Positions 44,748 through 54,831 are shown, counted from the stretch's first letter. The stretch is DNA of 64,000 nt from Rubripirellula sp036339635 (GCA_036339635.1 JAYZAR010000043.1:11647-75646), one strand, 5' to 3'. A program made the numbers and translations. Notes: generated by a model not told the origin, from the letters alone.

Positions 44748-47700
44748 ATGTTTGACTCGTTGCGTTTTGGTTTGCTTGGATTTGGTTTCCTGATTGTTTC
44801 GATATCGATTCAGGCCCAACAGGCTGACTTCAAGCAACCAGAGCCACTGGAACCGGAGATTGCGGCGGCATCGGACGAGGGGGCAGAGGCGATGTCCGCG
44901 ATTCGGATTCCCGAAGGATGGGAGATCGCACTCTTCGCTGCAGAGCCTGACATTGCGAATGTGGTCGCTTTCGATATCGACCATCGAGGACGGATTTTCG
45001 CTTGCGAGACATTTCGCCAGAATCGTGGTGTTACCGATAATCGCGCACACGATGAAGCATGGCAACTGGCCGATCTGGCCTCCGAAACGGTTCAAGATCG
45101 GATCGATTACCACAAGCGTCTCTTGGGTGAAGCCGCCATCACCTATGCGCAACATGATGATCGGATCCGGAGATTAGAAGATTCGGATGGCGATGGCAAA
45201 ATCGACCGAAGTTATGTGGTGGCGAATGGATTCAATCGGCTCGAAGATGGAACTGGGGCGGGTGTGCTGGTACGAGGGAATGAGATTTTTTACGCCTGTA
45301 TTCCCAAACTTTGGAAACTTTCCGATCTGGATGACGACGGGAACGCTGATCAGCGCAAGGTGTTGGCTGACGGTTTTGGGGTCCGCGTCGCGTTTCGGGG
45401 ACATGACATGCACGGTTTCGTCATGGGACCCGATGGCCGACTCTACTTTAGTGTTGGTGACCGTGGATATCACGTTACGACAGAAGACGGGAGGTTGTTA
45501 GCAGATCCATCATCTGGCGCTGTGTTTCGCTGTGAACTAGACGGTTCGAACCTGGAGGTCTTTGCCACGGGATTGCGAAATCCGCAAGAATTGGCGTTTA
45601 ACGATGTCGGTGATTTATTTTCGGTCGACAACAACAGTGATAGCGGTGATCGAGCTCGAATCGTTCATCTGTTAGAAGGTGGCGATTCGGGATGGCGGAT
45701 GTACTACCAATATTTGCCCGATCGCGGCCCATTCAATCGGGAGCGAATCTGGGAGCCAATTCATGCTGGTCAGCCAGCCTACATCGTACCGCCAATCGCC
45801 AATTTCAGTGACGGTCCAAGCGGCTTCGCACATTATCCAGGCACGGGATTTGGTGACGCATTGAAGGATACGTTTTTCATTTGTGATTTTCGTGGTGGGC
45901 CCGCCAATAGCGGGATTCGTACTTTTAACCTTTCACCCAGCGGTGCCTTTTATCAGCTCGAAACCGATTCCGACCCGATTTGGACTGTGTTGGCGACAGA
46001 CCTTGCTTTCGGGCCAGATGGGGCGCTTTACATCAGCGATTGGGTTGATGGGTGGGACGGCTTGGGAAAAGGTCGCATTTATCGTCTGACCGATCCGGAA
46101 CATCGTGGGACACCTGTCGTAAAAGAGGTTCAGCAGTTGTTAGCCTCGCAATGGTCTGGCCAGACGACCGAGCAATTGATCAGCCACCTCGGACATATTG
46201 ATCGACGGGTGCGATTGGAGTCACAGTGGGAATTGGCCCGTCGTGCAGATGTGGCAACACTCATCGGCGTGTTGAATGATGCCGAGGCTGGAAAATGGAA
46301 ACGTTTGCACGCGATTTGGGGAATCGATCAAATTGCGCGCCTGGAGCCAGGGCGACGCGAGTTACTCTTGGCGGCGATACGGCCTCTGCTCAGTGATCGG
46401 GATGCGACGCTCCGAGCGGCGGCAGCCAAAATGGTTGGAGAACGTTTGGATGTCGGGTCAACTGAAAAGTTGCAGAGACTGATGTCTGATAAGTCAGACC
46501 GAGTCCGGTACTTCGCTTGCTTGTCACTCGCAAAACTGCGTGCACAACCAGCTTTGGCCACAGTGATCCGAATGATCGCAGAGAATAAGGATCGGGACCC
46601 CGCGATTCGCCATGCGGGTGTGATTTACTTGGCAAGCTTGAATCAACCGGAGAAAATCGGTTGGTTGAGTCGACATCCTAGCGAGTCGGTACGGTTGGCT
46701 GCCGCCGTTGCTCTCCGAAGACTTCGTAGTGGTGAGTTAGCAAAGTTTTTGAATGATGACAGTGACGTAGTTGTTGCCGAGGCGGCGCGGGCGATTCACG
46801 ATTTGCCCATTCCGGTTGCCATGCAGTCGCTCGCCAGTTTGATCGATGGCGATCTGGCAAAGGGCGATTTAAATCGGAGAATCTTAAACGCCAATTTCCG
46901 CTTGGGGACCGAGGATGCTGCCAAGGCTTTAGGGGATTATGCTTCGCGAAATTCTGCACCGGCTGAAATGCGAGTCGAAGCGTTGCGCATGTTGGCAGAT
47001 TGGGCTCGACCGGATCCGCGAGATCGGGTGGTGAACGATTATCGCCCCCTAAGCCCTCGCGATCAGAAACAGGCCGCCGCCGCATTGGAGCGACACATTG
47101 AGAGTTTGGTGACTGCTGAAGATCTTGTCCGCGATGCAGCCATCGAGGTCGCGGCCGGCTTGGGAATTCGGAAAATCGCGCCGATGTTGGTTGAACGGGT
47201 CGGGGACAGTCAAATCCAGCCCGAACAACGGGCAACCGCACTAGAGAGCTTGGCACGGCTGCAGCCAGCAGTCGCTGTGAATTTAGCCAAACAAGTCAAA
47301 ATGTTGCCCCCTACGGAGTTGGTGCCTGCTGCATTACGAGTGCTCGCCACCCATGACGCAAAGAATTCATTGCCAAAATTCGTCCAAGCGATTCAGAGTC
47401 GCAATGTCATAATTCGGCAATTGGGTTGGGATATTCTGGCCAAAGATGAAACAACTGATGGGCGGCAAGTGATTGCTGATGCTGTAGAAAGTTGGCTCCG
47501 AAACGAACTTGCCCCCGACGTCCATTTGAATGTCTTCGAGGCATCCAAAGATAAGTTAGACGATGATTTGCAATCAAAACTCGATGCGCGTTTAAAAGCG
47601 ATCGAACAATCTGAGCCCTTGGGGCCATGGTTGATGGCGTTAGAGGGTGGGGATGTCGAGGCCGGGCGGCGGTTGTTCTTTGAGAACTCAAAGCTCTCTT

Positions 47701-48095
47701 GCGTTCGCTGTCACAAAGTTGACCGAGCTGGTGGGGAAGTCGGGCCAAACCTGACCTTGATTGGCAGCCAAAAGAATCGTCGCTATTTGCTTGAATCAAT
47801 CTGTTTGCCGAGTGCTCAGATCGCAAAGGGCTTTGAGACGGCGGTCATCGCCAATGATTCGGGGCAGGTGTTCACCGGAATTGTGAAATCTGAAACAGAC
47901 GAGTACGTCGAATTAATACAAAATGATGGGAGCCAAGTTCGTATCCTGCAGGATGAGGTGAGTGCGAGGCGGAAAGGTCAGTCATCGATGCCCAGCGATT
48001 TAATTCAGCTCATGTCAACGCGTGAACTTCGAGATTTAGTTGCTTATCTGGCCAGTTTGCAGGTCGATTCGCGTGGAGCGGGCGAAACGGAGTGA
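44748..48095 (+). CDS. PVC-type haem-binding protein: propeller, HEAT repeats and cytochrome c
   Basis: A 1,115-residue exported protein of a class typical of planctomycetes. After the signal peptide (LLGFGFLIVSISIQA), residues about 50-440 form a soluble-dehydrogenase-like propeller (IRIPEGWEIALFAAEPDIAN, HDMHGFVMGPDGRLYFSVGD, ATGLRNPQELAFNDVGDLF, DLAFGPDGALYISDW). Residues about 455-900 are HEAT-type helical repeats (LRAAAAKMVGERL, VRYFACLSLAKLR, SVRLAAAVALRRLR). The C-terminus holds a cytochrome c site CVRCH near residue 984, followed by GEVGPNLTLIG and a terminal LRDLVAYLASLQ. It is assumed to oxidise sugars and pass electrons to the haem, but no substrate is proven. It is divergent from the small membrane protein gene. 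Confidence 0.93.
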   Translation: MFDSLRFGLLGFGFLIVSISIQAQQADFKQPEPLEPEIAAASDEGAEAMSAIRIPEGWEIALFAAEPDIANVVAFDIDHRGRIFACETFRQNRGVTDNRAHDEAWQLADLASETVQDRIDYHKRLLGEAAITYAQHDDRIRRLEDSDGDGKIDRSYVVANGFNRLEDGTGAGVLVRGNEIFYACIPKLWKLSDLDDDGNADQRKVLADGFGVRVAFRGHDMHGFVMGPDGRLYFSVGDRGYHVTTEDGRLLADPSSGAVFRCELDGSNLEVFATGLRNPQELAFNDVGDLFSVDNNSDSGDRARIVHLLEGGDSGWRMYYQYLPDRGPFNRERIWEPIHAGQPAYIVPPIANFSDGPSGFAHYPGTGFGDALKDTFFICDFRGGPANSGIRTFNLSPSGAFYQLETDSDPIWTVLATDLAFGPDGALYISDWVDGWDGLGKGRIYRLTDPEHRGTPVVKEVQQLLASQWSGQTTEQLISHLGHIDRRVRLESQWELARRADVATLIGVLNDAEAGKWKRLHAIWGIDQIARLEPGRRELLLAAIRPLLSDRDATLRAAAAKMVGERLDVGSTEKLQRLMSDKSDRVRYFACLSLAKLRAQPALATVIRMIAENKDRDPAIRHAGVIYLASLNQPEKIGWLSRHPSESVRLAAAVALRRLRSGELAKFLNDDSDVVVAEAARAIHDLPIPVAMQSLASLIDGDLAKGDLNRRILNANFRLGTEDAAKALGDYASRNSAPAEMRVEALRMLADWARPDPRDRVVNDYRPLSPRDQKQAAAALERHIESLVTAEDLVRDAAIEVAAGLGIRKIAPMLVERVGDSQIQPEQRATALESLARLQPAVAVNLAKQVKMLPPTELVPAALRVLATHDAKNSLPKFVQAIQSRNVIIRQLGWDILAKDETTDGRQVIADAVESWLRNELAPDVHLNVFEASKDKLDDDLQSKLDARLKAIEQSEPLGPWLMALEGGDVEAGRRLFFENSKLSCVRCHKVDRAGGEVGPNLTLIGSQKNRRYLLESICLPSAQIAKGFETAVIANDSGQVFTGIVKSETDEYVELIQNDGSQVRILQDEVSARRKGQSSMPSDLIQLMSTRELRDLVAYLASLQVDSRGAGETE

Positions 48096-48348
48096 CGGAC
48101 CGGCGAAGCGGGACCTTGCTCCGTTGTAAGCTGCCTTGTTCGAAACGTTGGCCAAAGATGCCGAGGGTTGTTTTGCCCCACCAGCAAACATGACCTATTC
48201 TTTCGAAAATCTTTTCAACTTGCACGGCCGCCGCAGATGGTGAATGGTCGTTTGAAATGAAAACGGCTTGTTGATCGGACTGTCACCTCCTACCTAAGTT
48301 AATCTTCCGGATGAGCATCCTTGTGGTGTAATAACCGGTCCATTAAGC

Positions 48349-48681
48349 ATGACCTGTCACGAAATTGCACAGCGGCTCTCAACGCTCAATCCCAGTCTCT
48401 CGCCAGTTGACATTGCCAGATTGTCCCTGATGGTATTGGCTCAAGCGGAAGATCTGGATCATCTGCGTGACGAACAAGCTCTAATTTTGGCTTGGAAGAG
48501 CGCTACGTTCCGCCTCGAATCAGCCTCGGATCAACATGCGGCAGTCGCGAATGAGCTCGACTTGCTGTGCAGTGGTGGGCAGACTCCTTTCTCAAAAGAA
48601 CAATTGTGGGTTTTGCTTCGAGCAGTCAAGGTGCAAAGTCAGATTTTGGAGCTTTACAACGCGGAGCCCGCACTTGCCTAA
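48349..48681 (+). CDS. Small hypothetical helical protein
   Basis: A 110-residue product predicted to be almost fully helical, without signal peptide or membrane segment (ARLSLMVLAQAEDLDHLRDE, ELDLLCSGGQTPFSKEQLWV, LLRAVKVQSQILELYNAEP). The amino-acid makeup is that of an ordinary cytoplasmic protein, and no competing frame on the other strand has a better product. No obvious ribosome-binding site precedes the ATG. I do not recognise the family, and the isolated position gives no hint of function. Confidence 0.5.
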   Translation: MTCHEIAQRLSTLNPSLSPVDIARLSLMVLAQAEDLDHLRDEQALILAWKSATFRLESASDQHAAVANELDLLCSGGQTPFSKEQLWVLLRAVKVQSQILELYNAEPALA

Positions 48682-48841
48682 CAGGTTTATTTCGGTCTTC
48701 TAGGGAGGCGGAGTGGACGCTGCTTGCGCCGCGACTTGGTGTTTCGGCGGGGTCAAACTCGCTGTCGACCCTCACTGCCATCAGCCGGTTCTTGCGAAGT
48801 CTTGAATGAATAACCGAGCAGAGTTCTGATCTTGATTTCTC

Positions 48842-49450
48842 TCAACGATCTTTTAGTTGCAGGACTGCGTCGCGAGCGCGCGCCAAGAAATCGTTTTTTG
48901 GTTCGCCAGATTCAAGGAAGATCGGTGGCCCAATCGTGATGCAGCTAAGCAGTGGGACTGGCAAGACCTCGCCACGTGGCAGGATTCGATTGACGTTGTC
49001 GATGTAAACTGGAACGAGTTCCAGGTCGGGCCGTTTTTTACCCATGTAGTATAGCCCGCTTTTGAAATTTCCCATTACGTCATCACTGGATGAACGCCCA
49101 CCCTCGGGAAACATGATTAGCGAGTAGATATCGCCCATCTGATTCAACATGCTGTCGATAGGACTCTTATGAACTTTGATCTCTTTACGATCAACGAGTA
49201 GTGCATTGAAGCTTGTCGCAATATGGGGCTTCAGCCATCCACGGGACCAATAATCTTTGGCTGCGACCGGTCGAGTGACACGCCGCAATTCGCGAGGCAA
49301 CGCCGACCAGAGAACCACCGCATCAAGGTGGCTGGTGTGATTGGCAAAATAGATTCGTTGGCATGTATCGGGTTGGCAATCAATCCAGCGCACAGTGAAG
49401 CCGCTGAAAAGTTTCGCCAACAAAACGATTGCATGACTGGTTAATGTCAT
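48842..49450 (-). CDS. 1-acyl-sn-glycerol-3-phosphate acyltransferase-like protein (PlsC family)
   Basis: A PlsC-family acyltransferase, which moves a fatty acyl chain to lysophosphatidic acid or a similar alcohol in phospholipid synthesis. The catalytic H(x4)D motif is NHTSHLD, His38 to Asp43; the substrate-binding motif is FPEGGRS near 114-120, and VPVYIDN is the later conserved block. At 202 residues it is compact. An N-terminal hydrophobic segment (HAIVLLAKLFSGF) may sit in the membrane. It lies 51 bases after the PhoD-like gene on the same strand. No phosphatidate cytidylyltransferase gene is next to it here. Confidence 0.88.
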   Translation of the reverse strand: MTLTSHAIVLLAKLFSGFTVRWIDCQPDTCQRIYFANHTSHLDAVVLWSALPRELRRVTRPVAAKDYWSRGWLKPHIATSFNALLVDRKEIKVHKSPIDSMLNQMGDIYSLIMFPEGGRSSSDDVMGNFKSGLYYMGKKRPDLELVPVYIDNVNRILPRGEVLPVPLLSCITIGPPIFLESGEPKNDFLARARDAVLQLKDR

Positions 49451-49501
49451 GTCAGTATTCTAGCCACCAATTGGATTCCCGTAAGCCGCGATGTGTTGGG
49501 A

Positions 49502-51841
49502 TCATTCAAGCTCGTTCTCGCCCGCGTTTTCACGTTGCTGCAGAGTAACAGGCCAACCGGGGAACTGGTTGTCCGGGTTGCCATCTGTAGCATCAATCAG
49601 GAAGCGAAACGAATCGATGGTGTAGGTTTTTTCCTCTGGGTCAACGGTGACGAGCCCAAAACCGCTCCCTTTTTGATGAGCTTTCTCATAGCGATTTTTT
49701 TTCGTTCCCACCTCGGGATTCCCGACGGCGTAAACGTAAATTTTATTGCCGAGTCCGTCCTGGTATTCGCCGGTATTTTCGAGTCCATGCTGGGGACGGT
49801 TTTCGTGGGGCATCCCCAATTCATCAGGTCGCCACCAGCGTGGGTATCCTGCCGAAATCGCAGGGGAGCAAAAGGACCAAAACCCATCACGTTGAGAATC
49901 GACGCCGTACTGCAGAAGGGAAGACAGGTGTTGATCGCCATTGAGGTGCAGTGGCATCCCTTCACCAAGAATCTTGATTGCTCGGTCGCGGGCGGTTTGC
50001 GGCCATCCGCCTGAGTCGAGGTCAGCTTTGAGGTATCCGTCGTATCGCCCATGGTGAGTAGCAACGCCGGCGAAGACGGTTTGGCTGAGCACAATTTTCA
50101 TCGTGTGGCCGCGCCAGTCACTCGACCATCGCTTCAAGAACGCTTCTTGCCGCTCACCAAGCAAGACTAAGCCAGGTTTGTCGAGGGTGCGCGTATTAAA
50201 GTCGGGATCGCGTACATGGTCAGCGCGGCCACTCCCGGTGTCGACTCGTTGGGGGCCACTTTTCCATTGGCGGTCTCCCAGGATGACGAAACCAACACCT
50301 CCGTAAACCATATCGCCGTAATAAACACTGATTCCTTGTTGGACGGGGGTTGGATCGTCATAGTCGGGGTGGTGCGCGGCGTTCGTCTTGTGAACCACGT
50401 TGACCATTCGGGCCGGCTCACGGTACCCACCGTTGGAGGATGCACCCCCGGTTTGAATATCCATCGGGGCGCCACCTTCTCCCCAAATATTTCCTTGGAA
50501 AACATCGTGATCATCAGGGATGCAAAGTGTTGGCCGGTCCCGCATCGCTTCGCGGAATGACCATCCAAACATATAGTACTTGCGAAGGTAGTTCAGAATC
50601 GCCGCATCGGCCGGTTCTCGAATGAGTCCGTAACCGCCGTGGCTTTCGTATAACTGATCGCCGGAAAAGTAAAGTAGGTCGGGATCGAGTCGTACCAGAT
50701 TGTTCGCGACCGGTTCATAGGGAAAGCCGTAATGGTTTTGGCAGGTCAGTGAGGCAATACGAAGTGGCCGACCGCTGGGGTTGGGTTTGATTTTTCCAGA
50801 CCACGCCGACTCTTTCTCGACGCCATCGATCCCACGCTCGCGGTAAATCAATCGGTAGGGTGTTTCGGCAGTCTCATCCCAATTGGGAATTCGAAATGTT
50901 GCTGTCCATGCATCCGAATCGAGTTCTGCTTTACCAAGCGATTGCCAGCCTGAATCGCGTTGGACAGCTAATTCGACCTCTTGGCTGTCTTGCTCACCGA
51001 GTGGGCCAGTCAGGGCACTCATTTTTAATACGAAGCCTTCGTCGCTGCGTGAATCACTCAGCGAATACATTGACCACAGAATGGGGCCGAACGTGCGACT
51101 CAAGTCTTCGGTGAAGGCTGTTCCTCCCACAACCCAGTCTTTGAATCGATAGCGAGAGCCTTGGACTTTATTTTTGGTTGCTTGAAAATTATTGACGAGT
51201 GCCACATTTCCTAGGACGGAGTCGGCTGCGACGGTTTGAGTTAACTGCCCCAACATTTCACCGTCTTTGGATGGATCGGTGATTGTCAGCGTCAATAGGT
51301 AGCGATCACGAACAGCTTTCCCTCGCAACTTTAGCTTCAAAGGTCGCGCCATATCAATATCGAGGGCGGCTTGCTGACGCCCCAAGATTATCTTTCCAGC
51401 TTCGATTCCCGCGTCAACGCCGCTACCGGAAAAACTGTTGCTGCGGTATTCGTTTAGCTCACTGCGACTGCCGACCCGGAACCCAACACCACCATCCTTT
51501 TCGCCCGACTCGACCTGTTGAACGGTAACTTCCATATCGATGGTGCCGCCCGCGTCGGTGACTTGATGCGTGATCAATTGCAGGTTTCGGTTACCACCTT
51601 TGCTTTGGCATTCAGCAGCGCCGTCGATGACTCGCCAATCCTCCATTGGGTTGGCCCAGATTTGGCCGCAGAGCCAGACTCGGTCATGGGTATTTGACCA
51701 GGAAATGGTGGTCGACAGCGTTGCGTTTCGGGTGGCCAGAGGGATCGCTTGCTCCGCCGCCCCCACTGGTCGGCCAATTCCCAGTGCGGTGCTGCCAAGT
51801 CCGATTAGTTTCAATGCGAGGCGACGACTGGTTTTGATCAT
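49502..51841 (-). CDS. Tat-exported PhoD-like phosphatase/phosphodiesterase with N-terminal beta-sandwich
   Basis: The N-terminus SRRLALKLIGLGSTALGIG is a twin-Arg leader, as usual for PhoD enzymes, which fold with metal before export. Residues about 45-240 form a jelly-roll domain like those in laminin-G or glycoside-hydrolase-16 proteins (NRNLQLITHQVTDAGGTIDM, KDGGVGFRVGS). The PhoD-type metallophosphoesterase domain follows: LRIASLTCQNHYGFPYEP, LYFSGDQLYESHGGYG, CIPDDHDVFQGNIWGEGG, VVLSQTVFAGVATHH and LHLNGDQHLSSLLQYG. It cleaves phosphate mono- or diesters, often on teichoic acid or phospholipids. It follows the NagB/PIG-L gene by 48 bases and precedes plsC by 51, so an operon is likely. 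Confidence 0.9.
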   Translation of the reverse strand: MIKTSRRLALKLIGLGSTALGIGRPVGAAEQAIPLATRNATLSTTISWSNTHDRVWLCGQIWANPMEDWRVIDGAAECQSKGGNRNLQLITHQVTDAGGTIDMEVTVQQVESGEKDGGVGFRVGSRSELNEYRSNSFSGSGVDAGIEAGKIILGRQQAALDIDMARPLKLKLRGKAVRDRYLLTLTITDPSKDGEMLGQLTQTVAADSVLGNVALVNNFQATKNKVQGSRYRFKDWVVGGTAFTEDLSRTFGPILWSMYSLSDSRSDEGFVLKMSALTGPLGEQDSQEVELAVQRDSGWQSLGKAELDSDAWTATFRIPNWDETAETPYRLIYRERGIDGVEKESAWSGKIKPNPSGRPLRIASLTCQNHYGFPYEPVANNLVRLDPDLLYFSGDQLYESHGGYGLIREPADAAILNYLRKYYMFGWSFREAMRDRPTLCIPDDHDVFQGNIWGEGGAPMDIQTGGASSNGGYREPARMVNVVHKTNAAHHPDYDDPTPVQQGISVYYGDMVYGGVGFVILGDRQWKSGPQRVDTGSGRADHVRDPDFNTRTLDKPGLVLLGERQEAFLKRWSSDWRGHTMKIVLSQTVFAGVATHHGRYDGYLKADLDSGGWPQTARDRAIKILGEGMPLHLNGDQHLSSLLQYGVDSQRDGFWSFCSPAISAGYPRWWRPDELGMPHENRPQHGLENTGEYQDGLGNKIYVYAVGNPEVGTKKNRYEKAHQKGSGFGLVTVDPEEKTYTIDSFRFLIDATDGNPDNQFPGWPVTLQQRENAGENELE

Positions 51842-51889
51842 AATCCACCGTTTAGAACTTTGAAAGAAGTTGAGCCGGTTGGCGATGGT

Positions 51890-53815
51890 TTAGAGCTCGA
51901 TACCAGACTTTCCATCCCAACGGACAAATCCTTCGATGGCGGCATATTCAGCCATCCCGAGTGCATCATAGCGACCTGCTGTATCAGCATTGCGAGCTTC
52001 CGCGCGTTGCCAGAATTCCCGAACATCCGATCCGGGGAACAACGCACGATCTTTTTGCGACTCGTGTTTAAAAATCGCAACTCGCTTTCTGTCCACTTCC
52101 TGCGGACTGAGTGGGACCGCCATGTCTATCTCGCTTGGTGCCCATTCCTGCCAAGCTCCACGGTAGAGCCATACCGCACAGGCTTCGTACCAGGGATCGT
52201 TCTGACAAACGAGACAAGATTGCAAGATGACCGAAAGGCAGGTTCGGTGAGTACCGTGCGGATCGGAAAGATCGCCTGCGGCGTAAATTTGATGGGGTTT
52301 GACTCGCCGCATCAGGTCGACTGTGATGTCGATATCTTTCTCGGAGATCGGGCTCTTTTTGATTCGACCGGTCTGATAGAAGGGCAGATCCAAAAAGTGC
52401 AACTGGTCATCAGCGACGCCGCAGCAGCGTGCTCCTTCCCTCGCCTCGCCACGGCGAATGAGGCCTTTGAGTTGTTGCATCTGCGTACTGTCGATCTGGC
52501 CCGATTTTTTGTTCCGCAGGAATTCATCGAAATGGGATTGAAGCTGACCTAAGCCTTCAGCCTGGATATCGAATTCACTGCAGAAATCTTCAACGAACTC
52601 AGCAAAACGTAATGCGTCTTCGTCAAAGACAGCGATGTTGCCGGAAGTTTGATAAGCGATATGGACTTCATGTTTTTGGTCGACTAGCCGAATTAGTGTG
52701 CCGCCCATGGAGATGACATCATCATCAGGATGTGGAGAAAACAGAATCACTCGCTTCGGGTAAATATCATCGCGATGGCCGGGGCGATCACCAAGTTGTT
52801 TGGCATGTTTTGGTTTTCCGCCCGGCCAGCCAATGATGGTCGATTGAAGATGTCGAAAGACTCGCAAATTGATGTCATAAGCACTTCCGTGGGCGGCCAG
52901 TAAGTCTTGTAATCCGTGTTCGTTGTAATCTGCGTCGGTCAATTTCAGTATCGCTTTGCCGACACCTTCCGCCAAGTCGATGACGGCCCGTCGTGTGATC
53001 TGGTCATCCCAGGTTATTTCGCCGAGCAGCCAGGGATATTGAATTCTGGTTAACGTCGATGCAGCGGCATCATCCAGTAAAAAGCAAGCGTTGGGATGAT
53101 CTTGAATGAAGGTCGCGGGGACGGATGCATTGACATATCCTTCGACGGTTCGAGAGACGATTTCGGCCTTTCCCTCGCCGTAGGCCAGTATCAAAATTCG
53201 TCGGGCTTCCAAAATGGTGCCAACGCCTACAGTGATTCCGTGTCTTGGTACATTTTCGGCACCGAAAAAATCGCTAGCAGCGTCTGTTCGCGTGACACGA
53301 TCCAGCGTGATCATTCGAGTCCTTGATGCTCGGTCCGAGCCGGGCTCGTTCAATCCAATATGACCCGTTCGGCTTACACCGACCAACTGAATGTCGATTC
53401 CGCCAGCATCACGAATCTGCTGCTCGTATAGCTGGCAAAAAGCGTTCACCTCATCTCTGGGCGCAGATCCATCTGGAATGTGAACATTGCTTGGTTGTAT
53501 GTCCACGTGGTCGAAAAGGTGTTCATGCATAAACCGTGCGATGCTTTGCAATTCGAACGGTTGCATCGGGAAGTATTCTGTCAAATTGAACGTAATCACG
53601 TTTGCGAATGACAGTCCCTCATCGCGATGCATACGCACCAATTCATTGTAGACGTTCGCGGGCGATGATCCGGCAACGAGGCCGAGTACGCATGTCTTAC
53701 CTTCCTTGGCATTGTTTCGAATCAGCTCCGCTATCTCCTTTGCGGCTGCCACACTTGCATCGGACGCGCGTTCAAAGATGCGGCAAGGGACTCGTTCATT
53801 CGGGTAGCTATTCAC
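51890..53815 (-). CDS. NagB-like glucosamine-6-phosphate deaminase fused to a PIG-L deacetylase
   Basis: Residues 1-270 resemble NagB, which turns glucosamine-6-phosphate into fructose-6-phosphate and ammonia: VLGLVAGSSPANVYNELVR, VITFNLTEYFPM, VGVSRTGHIGLNEPGS. Residues about 350-640 form a PIG-L/LmbE zinc deacetylase with HPDDD near 360 and DPHGTH near 560. Such fusions occur in Bacteroidetes and planctomycetes. The NagB half has Thr79 where E. coli has the catalytic Asp72, and Thr150 for Asp141; His152 and Glu157 are kept. The GTG start overlaps the ROK kinase stop by four bases. Together they could run N-acetylglucosamine phosphorylation, deacetylation and deamination, though the altered residues leave deamination in doubt. 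Confidence 0.92.
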   Translation of the reverse strand: MNSYPNERVPCRIFERASDASVAAAKEIAELIRNNAKEGKTCVLGLVAGSSPANVYNELVRMHRDEGLSFANVITFNLTEYFPMQPFELQSIARFMHEHLFDHVDIQPSNVHIPDGSAPRDEVNAFCQLYEQQIRDAGGIDIQLVGVSRTGHIGLNEPGSDRASRTRMITLDRVTRTDAASDFFGAENVPRHGITVGVGTILEARRILILAYGEGKAEIVSRTVEGYVNASVPATFIQDHPNACFLLDDAAASTLTRIQYPWLLGEITWDDQITRRAVIDLAEGVGKAILKLTDADYNEHGLQDLLAAHGSAYDINLRVFRHLQSTIIGWPGGKPKHAKQLGDRPGHRDDIYPKRVILFSPHPDDDVISMGGTLIRLVDQKHEVHIAYQTSGNIAVFDEDALRFAEFVEDFCSEFDIQAEGLGQLQSHFDEFLRNKKSGQIDSTQMQQLKGLIRRGEAREGARCCGVADDQLHFLDLPFYQTGRIKKSPISEKDIDITVDLMRRVKPHQIYAAGDLSDPHGTHRTCLSVILQSCLVCQNDPWYEACAVWLYRGAWQEWAPSEIDMAVPLSPQEVDRKRVAIFKHESQKDRALFPGSDVREFWQRAEARNADTAGRYDALGMAEYAAIEGFVRWDGKSGIEL

Positions 53816-54831
53816 GGCTGAGACACCTGTTTTGCGATCATCGCTGCGCCCAGCACACCTGCATCGTTACCGAGTGTGGCGAAATCAACTTGCATGTTAG
53901 TTCCAACTTGCACGAGTGTGGTGGCTTTGACAGTAGCGCGAACACGTTCCAAGAATCGCCGTCCCGTATTCGTTGCGTTGCCACCGAACGTCATTGCGCC
54001 TCCAAGCAGAACGACTTCTGGGTCGATTATCTGGCCGAGCATACCAATGGCTTGCCCCACATATTGAGCCGTTTCGTCGATCAATTCCTGGCACACCCGA
54101 GAGCCCTTTTCAGCCTCCGCAGCGATGTTCAACGGAGTGACTTGATTTGACAATAATTCCGCGGAGAAATGGCTTGGTCCTTCCGCCTCGATCGCGGATC
54201 GTAAGCGGTTGATTAAACCGCCGGCAGCTGCATACGATTCCAGATGGCCACGACTTCCGCAGGTGCAAGGTAAGGCATCGTCATCAAAGCGAATGGCAAT
54301 GTGGCCGAGTTCACCTGCACAGCCGTGGTCACCGCCATAGGGACTGCCGCTGACCACCAAGCCGCAACCGATGCCGGTTCCGAGTGTGATTAGTGCTAAG
54401 GAGCGATCCCCAAACAACCGAGAGGAGTGTTCTGCATAAGCCGCCGAATTCGCATCGTTGACGACTGCCGAGGGGAGACTCGAGGCGTCGCAGAGCAGTT
54501 CGAGCAGCGGTTGGCCATGCCATCCCGGCAAATTGACGACTTCCCTGAGCTCGAAAGCTCGTGTGTCGAGTACGCCGGGCACAGCTAATCCGACCCCCGC
54601 GAGGTCGCGTTCCGAACGAGCCAAATCTTCAAGCTGTTGCATGGCAAATTGCATGGCAAAGTCAAAGATGCGTTGAGGTGTGCCCAGTTCGGGGGTTGGA
54701 GTCATGCCACGCCGGTGCACGGTACCCCCGGCATCGACCAATCCCAGCTTGACGTTGGTGCCGCCAACGTCGATTCCAAGAAACAGTTTTTCCACGAAAT
54801 CAACATCGGTGGAGGGTATCTGACGCGTCAT
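53812..54831 (-). CDS. ROK-family sugar kinase
   Basis: ROK kinases phosphorylate glucose or N-acetyl-amino sugars with ATP. The phosphate loop FLGIDVGGTNVKLGLVD is at about residues 17-33. The catalytic Asp is in AVVNDANSAAYAEH near 120, and GTGIGCGLVV follows near 150. The sugar and zinc site reads GELGHIAIRF then CTCGSRGHLESYA (about 168-195), with the Cys and His ligands intact. There is no DNA-binding domain, so it is an enzyme, not a repressor. It overlaps the NagB/PIG-L gene by four bases (GTGA), which points to an amino sugar, most likely N-acetylglucosamine, as substrate. Confidence 0.92.
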   Translation of the reverse strand: MTRQIPSTDVDFVEKLFLGIDVGGTNVKLGLVDAGGTVHRRGMTPTPELGTPQRIFDFAMQFAMQQLEDLARSERDLAGVGLAVPGVLDTRAFELREVVNLPGWHGQPLLELLCDASSLPSAVVNDANSAAYAEHSSRLFGDRSLALITLGTGIGCGLVVSGSPYGGDHGCAGELGHIAIRFDDDALPCTCGSRGHLESYAAAGGLINRLRSAIEAEGPSHFSAELLSNQVTPLNIAAEAEKGSRVCQELIDETAQYVGQAIGMLGQIIDPEVVLLGGAMTFGGNATNTGRRFLERVRATVKATTLVQVGTNMQVDFATLGNDAGVLGAAMIAKQVSQP

